From: Diplocarpon mali
Lineage: Eukaryota > Ascomycota > Leotiomycetes > Helotiales > Drepanopezizaceae
Length of the DNA stretch: 64,000 nucleotides
Direction: 5' to 3'
NCBI GenBank assembly: GCA_024741835.1
Contig: JAENRP010000007.1
Location: 248,001-312,000 of the forward strand
Under the pieces are notes generated by a model, which made no database searches, was not told where the DNA came from, and was given only the letters and a program-made list of their open reading frames with translations. This document shows positions 10,432 to 21,823 of the stretch, piece by piece. How positions within the stretch are numbered: position 1 is the stretch's first letter; every line of letters begins with the position of its first letter. The position numbers and the translations under genes were made by a program.

Positions 10432-11697
10432 ATGGAAGACACCGAGCTGAGCGATGATTATGTCGCAAGTCTCCTAGCAAAAGATGCTAAAGCAAGCTCC
10501 ATCAAGTACTCATCATTAGGTATAGAAGCATTCAATCACTCCAAGTTTGTACCCCTCCATTTCTGAGCTCATGGAAGGACTATGTCTGACGTACTCAGAC
10601 CTCCCAAAAACAAACCCAAACCGAATACACGATTTCTACGCAACATCATCAAGGATACCGACAGTCACAACGCATCGCTCCTTGCGAAAGAAGCTGCAGA
10701 GTCCCGCGCCCGTCTTCAGAGTCTGGCAACGAGTAGCCAGTCCCGGGCGAAGCCTGCGGGAAGCGATATGCGGAGACGACAACTGGGTGATATTGCTGCG
10801 ATATTGGGTGGACGGAGTATTAAGCGGAAGTGGGAATCGCGTGATCATAGAGGTGAATTGAGGGTCAACACATCGAGTGAGAATGGGTTGGAGCCCGAAG
10901 AGAAGCTTAGGGGAAACAGGTCGAAGGAGAAGTTGTTCGGCGACTTATCTAGGACGAAGCGCCAAAAGGAAGCCGAGGAAAAGGAAGAAATAGAAGAGAG
11001 GGGCCGTAAAAGCCAGCGACGACACAGAAGCGTTTCTAGAGAGAGGGGCAAGAACAGGGAGAAACGGAAACACAGATCACGGTCCAGATCACCCAGGGAA
11101 CATCGAGATAAGTACAAAGATAAGGAGATCCGTATGCGACACAGATCACCTAGGAGAAAACGCTCAGAGTCCCCAGAGACGGAAAAGTCAAGAGAAAGAT
11201 ACCCTCGCTTGCACAACTACCGGAGGTCTCCTTCTCCTGGGCGTAAGATCGCTAAAGCAGAAGCAAAGAGCAAGCCAGATTACGACTCAGACCCACTCGA
11301 CTCGATCATCGGGCCTCGCCCTCCTCCAGTCCCAGAAGTTAAACGGAAAGGCCGCGGCACAATGTCCCACGCCTCTGGAATCGACTCGCGTTTCTCGACC
11401 AATTATGACCCAACTGCCGATGTGCAGCTCGATTTTGATGAGGAGAATGACTGGGACCAGGCATTGGAAGCGTTGCGAGATCGCACCAAGTGGAAGCAGC
11501 AAGGTGCGGATCGGTTACGAGCCGCAGGGTTTACGGAGGATGAGGTCAATAAGTGGGAGAGGGGCGGTGAGAAGAGAGAGGAGGATGTAAGGTGGAGTAA
11601 GAAAGGAGAGGGGAGGGAGTGGGATCGAGGGAAAGTTGCTGATGATAGTGGGGCTATCAGTATCGAGCCTAAATTTGGCAGGCTGAAGGACTCTTGA
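10432..11697 (+). CDS. RS/RE-rich nuclear protein, pre-mRNA-splicing-factor-38B-like
   Basis: Exons 10432-10544 and 10599-11697 give 403 residues. The first exon reads MEDTELSDDYVASLLAKDAK, and the splice (donor GTTTGT, phase 2) joins it to PPKNKPKPNTRFLRNIIKDT and SHNASLLAKEAAESRARL, the conserved block of a fungal family often labelled pre-mRNA-splicing factor 38B. DMRRRQLGDIAAILGG follows. Residues about 140-240 are rich in R, S, E and K, including RSRSRSPREHRDKYKDKE and SPRRKRSESPE, a typical RS-like domain that would be nuclear and phosphorylated. The C-terminus (DFDEENDWDQALEALRDRTK, GADRLRAAGFTEDEVNKWER) is acidic then helical and conserved. A role in splicing is inferred from composition and family label, not shown. 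Confidence 0.72.
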
Positions 11698-12883
11698 CGA
11701 TCTGGAAATTGGACGAAAGTTTGGCTGTATGGGACTGGGGACGCCGAGGCTGGGGGGACGAGGGTGCTTGTGAGCAATCGTTGCCTGTGAAGGTCATCTC
11801 TTCTGCTGTGACATGGGAGCCGTGGTTTTGGTCGTAGAGCCTAGTCAGAATATTTCTAAGCCATTGTTGGCTAACAGTCTCGCCTTGGTCGCATGAGTTT
11901 GACACCGTGGTACAAGAACTCTGCCATAGTCGTCTGAGGAATAAGATTCTTTCTCTCCATGAAGAGAGGATACCGCATGGTTTGACAGCGATTGCAACTG
12001 TACGCAAATCAACGCTGCAGTCTCGCGAGCCACCTATCTCGGCACGGCCGACTGGAACACCCCAGCTCCAAGCGCACCGCGAAGCATCTCCCAGCCCGGC
12101 TCCTTCAGCCTGCAGCATCCCGATCTCCGGCTCAGCAGTAGCGCGGGTCAGGAACGCGTTCCAGCTCGCGAAGACGGGAAGACGAATGGGCCATCTACTC
12201 TGGAGATGTCGGCGTGAGGGAGCAGAGCGGCGGTCGTTTTCGGGGAGAGAGAAGAGGTGGGAGAGGGGCCCGGGGTCGACGTGGTGGCATGATTGCCAGT
12301 ACCTACTGTCTATGCCTCGCTGTCACGGATCGGCAGACAACGACGGGAGGAGACCAGTTGTCGCTTCAACACGCTGCCACGTTCCTGGCTCCGCACAAGG
12401 TGTACGGGACAAACAGCAAGTGTCTCTGCGTCACATGTCTTCATGTTACAGGTTGAGAAGGGTGATTTGGGAGAAGGAACTTCCGATCGAGATTCCGCCG
12501 ATAGACTCGAGTCGTCGGGATGTGCAAGGTATTTTGTGAACCAAGAGGTGATATCTAAACAGAAGCACTCGCTTAGACCCAAGAGATACGGGAATGAGAG
12601 TAGAGGAGAGGAGCCAGTGGAAAGGAGCCATCTACAAAGCCGCCAGATTCACAGAAACACATCTTGTGGTGTTCTGAAGTATCTTGTTCGTCTGTGTCTA
12701 TGGGCTGCAAACAGCTGGTATCTCTTTGAAAGTCCATCTATCCATCATAGCCTGCATCTGTGTACTGTAGTAACCACACGCAAGGAGTGCAACGAAAGCC
12801 CAAGATGAATCCCGTACAAGCCCAACGCCAATGCCGCTAAATCCAAAGCTAACCAACACGTGGACTCCCACCACCCGTTTCGA
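11698..12883. other. convergent intergenic region with one RG-rich stretch
   Basis: About 1.2 kb between two genes that end towards each other. Several 150-210-codon frames overlap on both strands, none with a recognisable domain. One plus-strand frame at about 12208-12288 reads RREDEWAIYSGD then GGRFRGERRGGRGARGRRGG, an RG-rich run, but it has a stop just upstream at 12139-12141 and I could not build a gene around it. Treated as unassigned. Confidence 0.4.
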
Positions 12884-15800
12884 TCACAAGTTGATGAGAT
12901 CGATCTCCGAGAAATCTGGTGGATTCCTCCCATACACGACTCTAGATTTGGCATCCAGAGCTGCACCGATATTGCTGATCCAGATGTTGCTACCAGCAAA
13001 CTCCCTCGTGCGCTTCACCTCGTCGTCGCTGACTCCAATGTCGTCTCGGGGTATCCAGACGATGGGCCTCCTGGCCCGTAGAGCGTAATGCTGGAACGCG
13101 TGTCGGACAAGCACGTCTCTCTCGTCGGGGGTCAGGTCCTCGATGTCGTCGTTGTACCCGCCGTATAATGCGTCTGCGATCCTCTTCTGCGCTTCTATAT
13201 CGCGGTTCCGCCTGTGACGGCGCGCAAGAGCGAGCCCGCCAGGCCCGTGAGCAACGCGATTACCAGTGCTGTGTCCAAGACCAGTCTTTTTCTTGATTTG
13301 ACGTCCGGAATTTGCGACCCAGGTTCCGGCCTCTTGAGCTATGTTGATGGGGTTGAACCTGACGAGCCTGTTCACCGAGTTCATCCTAGACATTTCAATA
13401 GCACCGTCATGTTGGGGCGCCGCGACTTGCTCCGGTTCCTCGTCCACTTCGCCGAGACCAAGCCGACGGGCCTGTGCTCTCTCAAATGCCTCGTCACGCA
13501 GTACGGCCTCATCTTCGAAAGTAATCGGAAGGTAGCTGAGCAGAGGGCCGAACGACATGCCGAGTAGGAACTGGTAGAGAATGGTGAAGAAGAGAATGAT
13601 TATCATGATTATGGCTTGCGGGACGCAAGCTGCGTTGCCATCTTCGTCTCTCACCAACAAGAAGAGGCCAAACATGCAGAGTTGCATGACGTACAGACCC
13701 GTGAATGTTTGATTGATTGCTCTGGGGTACAAAAGACCACCCGTGTCAAGCTGGAAGCGGGACACGTAGAGCATGTTATAACGATGCGCAATCCACAAAA
13801 GCGAGAAAGTGATTATGGCGAATATAATAATGATTGGCGAGACAATACAGTAGATCAGCGCGATGCATGCGAAGTTTGTGTAGACAGGGAAAAAGGTACC
13901 CCAGGTGACATTCGGGAGGGTCGTATTGCGCTTCCACTTCTCTCTGGCAGTGTTATCGAAGAGCTTCGGTAGCAGATACCACAGGATCAACGTGCCGATT
14001 TGAAGGAGAGTTCCGGAACTGGTAGACAAGGCCTGTAGAATCATGTAGGAGAAGAAGTAGTTGGCAGCCTTTGGAAGCTGGGTCGCCAGCGTTTCCGGAA
14101 TAGAAGCGATGTTTGTCGCGGATCCAAGAGCAGCAAGCGCACCCCCAGATATAGAGACAACCAGAAAGACTTGTACGAACAGGAATGCGAAGTAGTAGTT
14201 TTGAACTGATCTTTGCTTCTGCACTCCGGTCTGTGCGCCTTGAACAGTAGCCAAGTATTTGAGTATGATCGGCACCAGAGCGAGCAGGATAGCGAGAGCC
14301 AAGGTTGGCAGGACACCTGCAACAGCTGAGAGTACCTTGTGCGGGATCTGGTTGAGCCACTTCAACCAGTTATACTTCGCTGCCAGACCCTCGATCTGGG
14401 CAAGAGAGGCAGTCCAGGCGACGGGGAAAGTCCACAGCACTACCATCCCAGTCACGATTCCGAACACCACTGCAGTCCTAAACCAGGCTTCCCACCATTT
14501 GATGGACATATTGTCCCAAATGACATCCTTGGGAGAGATTTCAACAGTTCTGGGCGCCATTTGCTTCGGTATGTGATGGGTAACAGATTGGCACGCCATA
14601 TGCGCCGCGACTTGGTGGTTGAATTGGATGAATGCGGAATTCATCAAGGGAAATCGCTCCGGGTGTTTCTGGTCCATCTCAATTTCCAGATTCAGGCGAG
14701 CGAGTTCTTCTCGACACCAGTAGATTGTATCAACCTCGGTCCCGGTGAAAGGGATCCAAGTTAAGAACCCAGGCCACCAGTCAGCTTTGGCATTTTTGTG
14801 AGTGGGTCTGTCATTCTCCTTCAAATACCGTTCCCAGACTGCACCGTTGGCGTCTTCCTTGTACTCTTCATTGTAGGCGATAGGATACTCGGGCTTCTCT
14901 GCCTCCTCTCCTCCCAGAAATGGAATGGCGGACTTGACCTTGGCGAAGAATCCCTTCTTCATCTTCTCATCTCCATGCAGACCTGGCTTTGGCACGCAAC
15001 CTCCATCGGGTTGTGTCAATGGGAATTCATCTCCATCTTCGTATCCAGCTGGCAGGGGCGAGGCGAATCCACCTGCCGGGGCCTTCCAAAATTTCAGAAA
15101 CTCCCAGCCACGGCCCTCGTAGTCAGCCGCACCATCGTGCCCATGATGGAATGTCGTTTTTCGGGTGATCTTACCAGTCGGTTTAGTATCCTGGCCGTGA
15201 GCCCCGGCCGTTCTGGATGACGTCGGCGAGGCCCCTTCTTCTGGTTGCCTACTGACTTCGGCATTATCATCAGCGCCAGCCCCAAATGGTCCGGCAGCGT
15301 TTTGAGCGGCGTTTCGAGTCGCTAGATTACCCCGATAACGACCATACTCATCGTAAGCATCGTCCTCCGCTACTGACCGTGCGTCCATGTTCATGAACCC
15401 GTTTGTGGTTTCTACCTGGTCATTGATATCCCTTCGAGCTTGGCGAGCTCCACCAACAACGGTATCACCGGCTTTCTCAAAGCCCTGTTCCATCGCTCCG
15501 AAACCTTGCCCAACGGCAGCCAGGCCATTTCCGAGCAGAGGTACTCTCAGGCCCTTTCTTCCATGATCTGCGTGAGTGCCTTCCTCTGTCCCCTGCTCCC
15601 TCGCTCTCTCTTCTTCCTCATCGATGGCTTCGTCAACTGTATGGGGTACTTGATGATCATCTCCCGTGCTCACCCCCCCAGATTGGGCCAACTGTTCAGC
15701 CCTTGCATTTTCGTCCTTCAACTGCTGTGCCTTGTCCGCTTTGGTTTGTGGCCTGCGGGACTGTTTTGCCGAGATTTTCTCTTCCTTTGCCAGTTGCTTC

Positions 15801-16745
15801 TTCTGGGCCTTCTTGGCCAGCCGAATGAGCTCCGTCTCGGCTCCTTCCAGCTGCAAGAAGATACTGTCTCGCAGTTTGATCTTCTCCAGCAATTCGTCGA
15901 AATTTCGGTTGATCCAGATATTCCGAACCCCCCCTGGAAAAACATCGTAAAGACCGTTCAGTGCCTCGTTGGTCAGCCATTTCGCAGGTATGGAACTGAC
16001 AAGTACGGTTGTTGCCGAGGCCCTCAAACGATGTTCCGCCGATGTCAGGTAGTCCTGTCGAACCTTGATGTATACCCGCAACTCGGAGAAAAAGACGCCG
16101 CAAACCCAAACGATAACGACGATCGCTAGGATGAGATGGGCCCAGTATCGGCTGGTGTGGGTAGGCCGAACGTTTCCCCACGCTAGTACGTCCAAGCCTT
16201 TGACATTTACCGTCGTGGAGTCCACCTTTTCGCCGGCAGCAATCGTGTCGTTTGTGTAGTGTGACCCTCTTCCGCCGTGGTAGTTGAGGGGTATCAGAAT
16301 GGGCAGTACGACTGCAGCCATCGGGATGAAGATGACGAGGAGTGTCTGGAGGTATCGCAAGAAAAAGTAGGCGTCGAGCCCGCACTTGTTGATCACTTCT
16401 CGGTCTGTGAAGCGGAAAATGGCCACTAGCCAGCCAAACACACTGCTCGGTGGCGCCTCTGTTCGCTCTCGATCTGGCACCAGATAGGTTTTTGGTTTAC
16501 TGCACAATGTGATGTCAGATGCCGCAGCCCACACATTCCACGCCAAAATCGGGCCAAACCTACAAGATGCGGGCCAGCTTGTTCCTCAGCAACAGGAATG
16601 CAAGCATTTGTATGCCAAAGATAACCAGCGCCGCGGCCAAGGCAGTGATGAAGGCCACCAGACTGATTCCCTCCTGACTCTGCGCCTGGCCAAACGCGGC
16701 TGTGGTGGTAGCAGCCGCCGAGCTGGATGTCGCCGTTGCCGACAT
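12884..16745 (-). CDS. OSCA/TMEM63 (DUF221, CSC1/RSN1-type) cation channel
   Basis: Exons 16564-16745 and 12884-16499 give 1265 residues. Exon 1 encodes a Ser/Ala/Thr-rich lumenal tail and first membrane helix (ISLVAFITALAAALVIFGIQ), and the 64-bp intron restores RNKLARIFKPKTYLVPDRE. The order is that of fungal Rsn1/Phm7/CSC1 proteins: late-exocytosis N-terminal helices, PHM7-type cytosolic domain (TVLVSSIPAKWLTNEALNGL; AFIQFNHQVAAHMACQSV; DVIWDNMSIKWWEAWFRT), the multi-pass DUF221 core, then the C-terminal PHM7_ext-like tail (PIVWIPRDDIGVSDDEVKRT). The family forms osmo- or mechanosensitive, calcium-permeable channels. The notable oddity is a roughly 300-residue hydrophilic insert in the cytosolic domain (about residues 250-560), rich in Glu, Gln, Gly and Ala, which explains a length well above the 780-1000 usual in yeasts. 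Calcium gating here is inferred. Confidence 0.9.
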
Positions 16746-18699
16746 GATCAGAGCCGCCGTCAGGTCGCTATCGAGACATGGAAAGGTGCCGTGGTTGCAG
16801 GACGGGAGGCTGGCCGAGCGAGGTGCCAGGTAGCGGAGAGCTGGCGAAAGACGGGGAACAAAGGGTTGAGAGGTATCATAATATCACCCGCTACTCCAGA
16901 GCACTCTGCTGGGCTGGGCAGGGCTGGGCAATGTTGGTCGGTACAGGTTGTAGGAGGGAGGAGGGAGGTCGGAAGGTATTCGAGCTTCTTGTTCTCGCGA
17001 TGCCCAGCAGCATGGGTACGGTCGAGGTAAGGGGGTGAGGTCAGGCACAGTCTTGGTGTTGTACTTCTCATGGTGTCATTGGATGAGGGCGGTGGGCGTA
17101 TCGATGGGAAGAGACAGGCATCCGGACAAGGGCGGCCAGATCACACCTATGACGACGAAATGGCGGGGCACCAGGGACGATTAGGAGTCGTCTGATTGGC
17201 CAGCACTTCCAGGACGTCTTCGCTTGTCTGGCAACGGGGGCAGATGCGCGAGGCTCCTCGAGCACCCTTGTGTGGTCTGAGCCGAGCGGGCGTCTCTCCA
17301 AACAACCTTCTTCCACCTTGAAGTCTATTTCGGTGTCGCCTTCGGCTTCTATTGATAGTCGGGTCCGCCAGTCAGATCATATCGTGAGAGCATGAGCGCG
17401 TAGCTGCGCGACAAGATGCTATTTGCAGGCGTGCCGCTTGCCAGGCGCTCTGCCAAAATCCTTCCCCGGTCTAAAAAAGAATCGTTGAAGAGTTGGAATC
17501 GATCCTCTCGGGCGCCCGAGCAGACGGACCGCTCCCATGCCTCCACTTTTGCATCGCAGAACCCCTCGCGAAGATCTATCTAAACTATCGCGGAAGTTTA
17601 TTTGAGCCTCAATCTCCAGCCTTCTTTGTTCGGGAACCAGCGGCGCTTGTTTACATTCGTCGTTTCCAGGGCTTTCTGCTTCTTGCTCTTCCTCTTCCTC
17701 TCTTCTCTTCTCGTCAGTAGCTCTGCCGGCCCGTCGAGGAGGTAGGCTTGATAAATCTGTCCTTGGGTCGAAAGGACGACCTGGAGCAAATGTTGTTCTT
17801 TCGCCCTCTTATCCGCGAGTCGGTATACTGAACCACAAACTGGGTTTCCATGATGACCCTACATTCCAATTCACGCCTCTCAGAGTAGCAAGTACACGGA
17901 AACCATTTCAATTACACCTCATCTGCCTAACTTCCAAGCTCGTTTGTGCGTTAGCAATTGAGACTCTCGAATTTGATATTTGCCTCCTCACAGCTTTGCC
18001 TCATGTCCTCGAAGACCATAGTGACGTGACAGGCCATCACACTCGAGCCCGTTTCTTCAAAGCTTTTCATCCATGCAGGGGGTCCTTGCCTACCGACGCG
18101 GCTCCAACCATTGCCCAGCGCCTGGCAGATGTCTGCTAAAGGGCTATAATGAATTGAAAAGTTGGTTCGGTGATTCAACACTCTAGGATAACGCTGGTCG
18201 AATCACCAATCTCACACCGGCGAGTGCTTCCTGAATTTCGCAATGTCGTGAGATTTCGTGCAACCAAATCCGCTACGTTGACAGTCAACTCAGACCATCC
18301 CATCTCACCGTCGCTCCGCGTGGTATAACGACGGTCTGTAGATAGTCTGAAACTGGCATACGAATGTTTCACTATACATAAGTGTCGTATTCTCTCCCGT
18401 CACTTCTGTCATGCTGAGGGCTCACCTAGTCAACAACAGTCAACGAGCAGGGCCATATCGCGACTATCATGCATCTTAGCCGTGGAAGAATGACATATTC
18501 TTGAACAAGGCTGCTTGGAATTCACATCGGCTTTGAAGAAAACCTACCTCTAACTCTATTTGGTAAAATGCAAACGAATAGTCTGGATATTGATATTGAT
18601 CCGAAATATATACCCCTGCTGTGCCAAGATCCGGCCTGAAGCGAGCCCCATACTTCAATCAAATTCCACCTTCAAACCTCGCAATCACAACAACAACAC
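16746..18699. other. long divergent intergenic region
   Basis: Nearly 2 kb between the starts of the channel gene and the DUF7730-like gene. It should contain both promoters and 5' UTRs. Open frames are below 180 codons and lack motifs. GGGCTGGGCA is repeated twice at 16912-16930. No RNA gene could be supported. Confidence 0.45.
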
Positions 18700-19458
18700 A
18701 TGCCCTCCCTCCTCGACCTGCCCCGCGAAATACGCGACGAGATATACAAATATGTCCTCCTCTCCCCATCCGGGCTCATCACGCCCGCCTTCCCACCCCG
18801 TTGCAAATCCCTGAAACCAAACCGCCGCCGGAATGCAAGCCCCCAAACCACGAGAGTCCACCTCACCAGCACTCCTCTCCCCTCTTGCGCCCGTCCCATC
18901 GTCAGCGGGATATCCATAAGCCTCTCGTTAACCCGAACCTGCCGCCAGCTATACACCGAGACCCATGGCCTCTTCTGGTCCAAGAATACCTTCTACTTCG
19001 ATGGGTTTCTCGACTCGGGACACGGGCCAGGGATCGTGCGGACCTTGAAGACCATGGGGCAGACCGCCAGCCGACTGATCCAGCGCATCACCATCCAGAT
19101 GCCGCTGCGGTACCGCGGGTACTGCGCCTTTCGCAAAGTGCTGCACACGCTATCGAGCCGGGCGCGGCTCGGGCACTTCAAGAGGTTGGAGCTGGTGTGG
19201 GGGGAGGAGGAGTTTGAGGACCTGGTGCTTGCGTTGAAAGTGATTCCGGATGCGAGAGGGATGAAGCTTCTGGATGAGATGCTGGGGGATTTGTGGGTTG
19301 GTGGCGAGGCCAGGTTCGAGAGGGTAGTGAGGGTTCCTGCGAGGGGCGGCGAGGCAATGTATGGGGAGGTGTGTAGGCTGCTGCATGCTGCGGTCGGTGG
19401 AATGATGGTGTGTGGGCACGAGCTCAGGTCGGATGATCATGTTTGGCAGGGGAGTTGA
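18700..19458 (+). CDS. DUF7730 / F-box-like fungal protein
   Basis: Intronless 252-residue frame. It begins MPSLLDLPREIRDEIYKYVL, the F-box-like opening (LPxEIRxxIYxxVL) of a very large family in filamentous ascomycetes. It continues ISLSLTRTCRQLYTETHGLF (second half, leucine plus Cys-Arg-Gln pattern) and FWSKNTFYFDGF, typical of DUF7730 members. Such proteins are usually listed as hypothetical. An F-box-like role in ubiquitin ligases is proposed for the family, but no Skp1 contact can be read directly. Third positions are strongly GC-biased, more than in neighbours. Start is fixed by the conserved LPREIR motif a few residues in. Confidence 0.78.
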   Translation: MPSLLDLPREIRDEIYKYVLLSPSGLITPAFPPRCKSLKPNRRRNASPQTTRVHLTSTPLPSCARPIVSGISISLSLTRTCRQLYTETHGLFWSKNTFYFDGFLDSGHGPGIVRTLKTMGQTASRLIQRITIQMPLRYRGYCAFRKVLHTLSSRARLGHFKRLELVWGEEEFEDLVLALKVIPDARGMKLLDEMLGDLWVGGEARFERVVRVPARGGEAMYGEVCRLLHAAVGGMMVCGHELRSDDHVWQGS

Positions 19459-19762
19459 GGGATCGATGAAGACTGTACCTTGACATAGGTTGGGCGGCGT
19501 TGAGGAGAAGGGTTTACCAACTTCCTGCAAATTGTACTTCTTAACCGGACTTTGCTGCTGCTGATGGCATGGCCACAGAGACTCAGGCAAGCGAGGCTCC
19601 AGACTTCGGTACACGCTGATTGAATTGACGGCGCGAGAGACCGAATAAACGAGTGAAAAGATTACGGAACGTTCATCCAGCGACCTCAACCTGTGCCTGA
19701 CTACATGGAGGCATCAACGCCAGAACGCCCTGTGAATTCCGTTCCCTCCCATACTTCCAAGC
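19459..19762. other. convergent intergenic region
   Basis: About 300 bp separating the ends of the DUF7730-like gene and guanine deaminase. Nothing beyond 3' UTR is visible. Confidence 0.5.
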
Positions 19763-21194
19763 CTACCGCTTCCTCTCATGAACCAAACGACCTCTTACCC
19801 ACACAGCAAGTGTATTCCTATCGTCCCCAGTAAACACCCACTTGGCAATCCTCTCATCCCACGTCTCCCAGCCAAAGAGGTCGACCGGTCCCATGTCCCC
19901 CTCGTCCTCACCGTCGACAGCCCCCATACCAATCAGCTGCGCATCCCACTCCATCCCGACCCCAAACCCGCCAATCCTATCGGCCAGCCCGACGACTTTT
20001 GCACCGCCCCGGGTAGCCAGATACAGCACTTCCTCCACGCTCAGCTTCGCCGTGTCGACACCACCCATCGCAACATGGTTGCTGACCAGTGCGGCCTGCC
20101 TCGCGGCCTCGAGAACACTAGGACTATAGCCGCCGCTCATATCCGTGCCAAGTCCCACCTCGACCCCCTTATCCAACATCCACCGTACCCTCGCCGTGCC
20201 GGACGTAATCGACGAATTGCTGACGGGACAGTGACTGATCTTGCCATCCCTCTTCTTGATCAGATCGAGCTCTTCTTCCGAGAGATGGATAGCATGAGCA
20301 AGGATGGTCTTGGGGCCCAGCAAGCCGTGGCCGTCGTAGACGGCCGTGTACGAGTTGAAATCCGGAAACAAGGACTTGACTAATGCGCACTCGCCCTGGT
20401 TCTCGGAGATATGTGTTTGCACGGGGAGGTTGGTCTCCCTTTGCAAAGCACCGAGACCGTGCATCAGCTCGCTTGAGCAGCTGGGTGCGAAGCGAGGCGT
20501 GATGATGGGCGTGATGAGAGCATTGGTCGGATCGATGTTCGCGATATGGGAGATCGACGCTCGAGTATCTGCTAGAGATGCCTCGGCGGAGACGTCTCGG
20601 TAGTAGTCCGGAGCCATGGAGTCCATACAGCAGCGGCCGATGAAGGCTCGCTGGCCCTTTTCCAGGCATAGGTCTGCAAGCAGGTTGGTGGATGGGACGG
20701 AGATGGTGGCGTAGTAGGAGGCGGTGGTGGTGCCGTGGGACAGAGTACGCTCGACGACCCGACCGTAGACCTTCTTTGCTCTGGAGGCCAAGGATAAGCT
20801 GCTTTCCATGGGAAACGTGTAAGTGTTGAGCCAGTCGAGCAGTGTGCTCTTACCAAAGATCCCGGCATTGGGATACTGAGACGCATGGATATGCGTGTCT
20901 GGACAAGTCAGCATAGATTGAAAAAACATCTCTGGAGTACAGACCAACGAAGCCTGGAAAGAAGAACTGCTGTGGTTGAGAGATTCGTACAGAGACCAGG
21001 CCAACACTCCATCCCAGCCTGGGGAAAACAGTCTCCTCGACCGTCCTCTGATCACAATTCTGCTCGAAAGCAAGAATCACGCCGTCCCCGTCAACACAGA
21101 TCGCCGAGTCATGCAGGATTTCCAATTCCCCCAAACTCTTGCTGTGGACGAAGCTACCCAGGAAGAGAGTGTTCTGAATAATCGAGGCCGTCAT
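19763..21194 (-). CDS. GUD1: Guanine deaminase
   Basis: Exons 20945-21194 and 19763-20898, joined over a 46-bp phase-1 intron, give 461 residues. The enzyme hydrolyses guanine to xanthine and ammonia in purine salvage or catabolism. It is a member of the amidohydrolase superfamily: the splice itself creates the zinc motif FFPGFVDTHIHASQYPN (His86 and His88). Further ligands and catalytic motifs are LPVQTHISENQGE, ILAHAIHLSEEEL, KISHCPVSNSS and VGLGTDMSGGYSPSVLEAAR. The stretch GWSVGLVSVRISQPQQ before FFFPGF is unusual and could hide a second small intron that keeps the frame, so residues 60-76 are uncertain. Start MTASIIQNTLFLGSFVHS fits the family. Confidence 0.92.
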
Positions 21195-21823
21195 GGCAGA
21201 TGAAGGCGGGGAAAATCGATTTTCTGGATTGCCAATTTATTAGCAAGAGTTCTATGAGTATCAGCTCCTTTTCGTGGACACTGAAGAGTGTTTTTTGAAG
21301 TACCTTACCTACCTATAGAGAGGGACAAGCCTTGTCCGTTGTCCTTCGTCAATGCGTGCTCCCGCGAAGTTGCAGCCTTTCCCGTTTAGGAAAGGCGCGC
21401 TAGCCGACGTCGATGTACACAACATGCTTGAGGTATAGATACTCTCTGGTCCGAGGATTATAAGGATTACCTAAACAGGCATTCTTACAAGGTGAGAATA
21501 ATACGCGGTCTCCAAGGGACACCTGCATCGTCTGATGCGGTTTATTGCAAGCCTGGAGGATTCCGGCCGCTGGCCAATTAATAAACAACGAATTCTGACT
21601 GTCCCAGAGATCACACGAACACTGATGTTATCACTGCAAGACCGATGAGTTGCGGCCTAGAGAGATTCATATTCCAGCGACACAAACATACAGAGTCACA
21701 CGACTATTCTATAAAACAGCTCTTCCTATTCTACAACGTAAAGCTGCGGGTGCCTTCTATGATGGGTATTTCCAGGCGCTTTCCTTGCCACACCACCAAG
21801 TACGCCATGCTACCAAGGAGAAA
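21195..21823. other. intergenic, no gene seen
   Basis: About 630 bp between the guanine deaminase start and the end of NTE1 on the same strand. It includes a TACCTTACCTACC patch near 21301. No coding signal. Confidence 0.5.

Noticed and set aside
11669..12118. Minus-strand 149-codon frame in the convergent gap
   Set aside because: Overlaps the RS-protein end, has no domain, and the complementary strand has an equally long frame.
17951..18372. Two consecutive minus-strand frames upstream of the channel gene
   Set aside because: Short, not joined by convincing splice sites and no domain; probably part of a promoter region.
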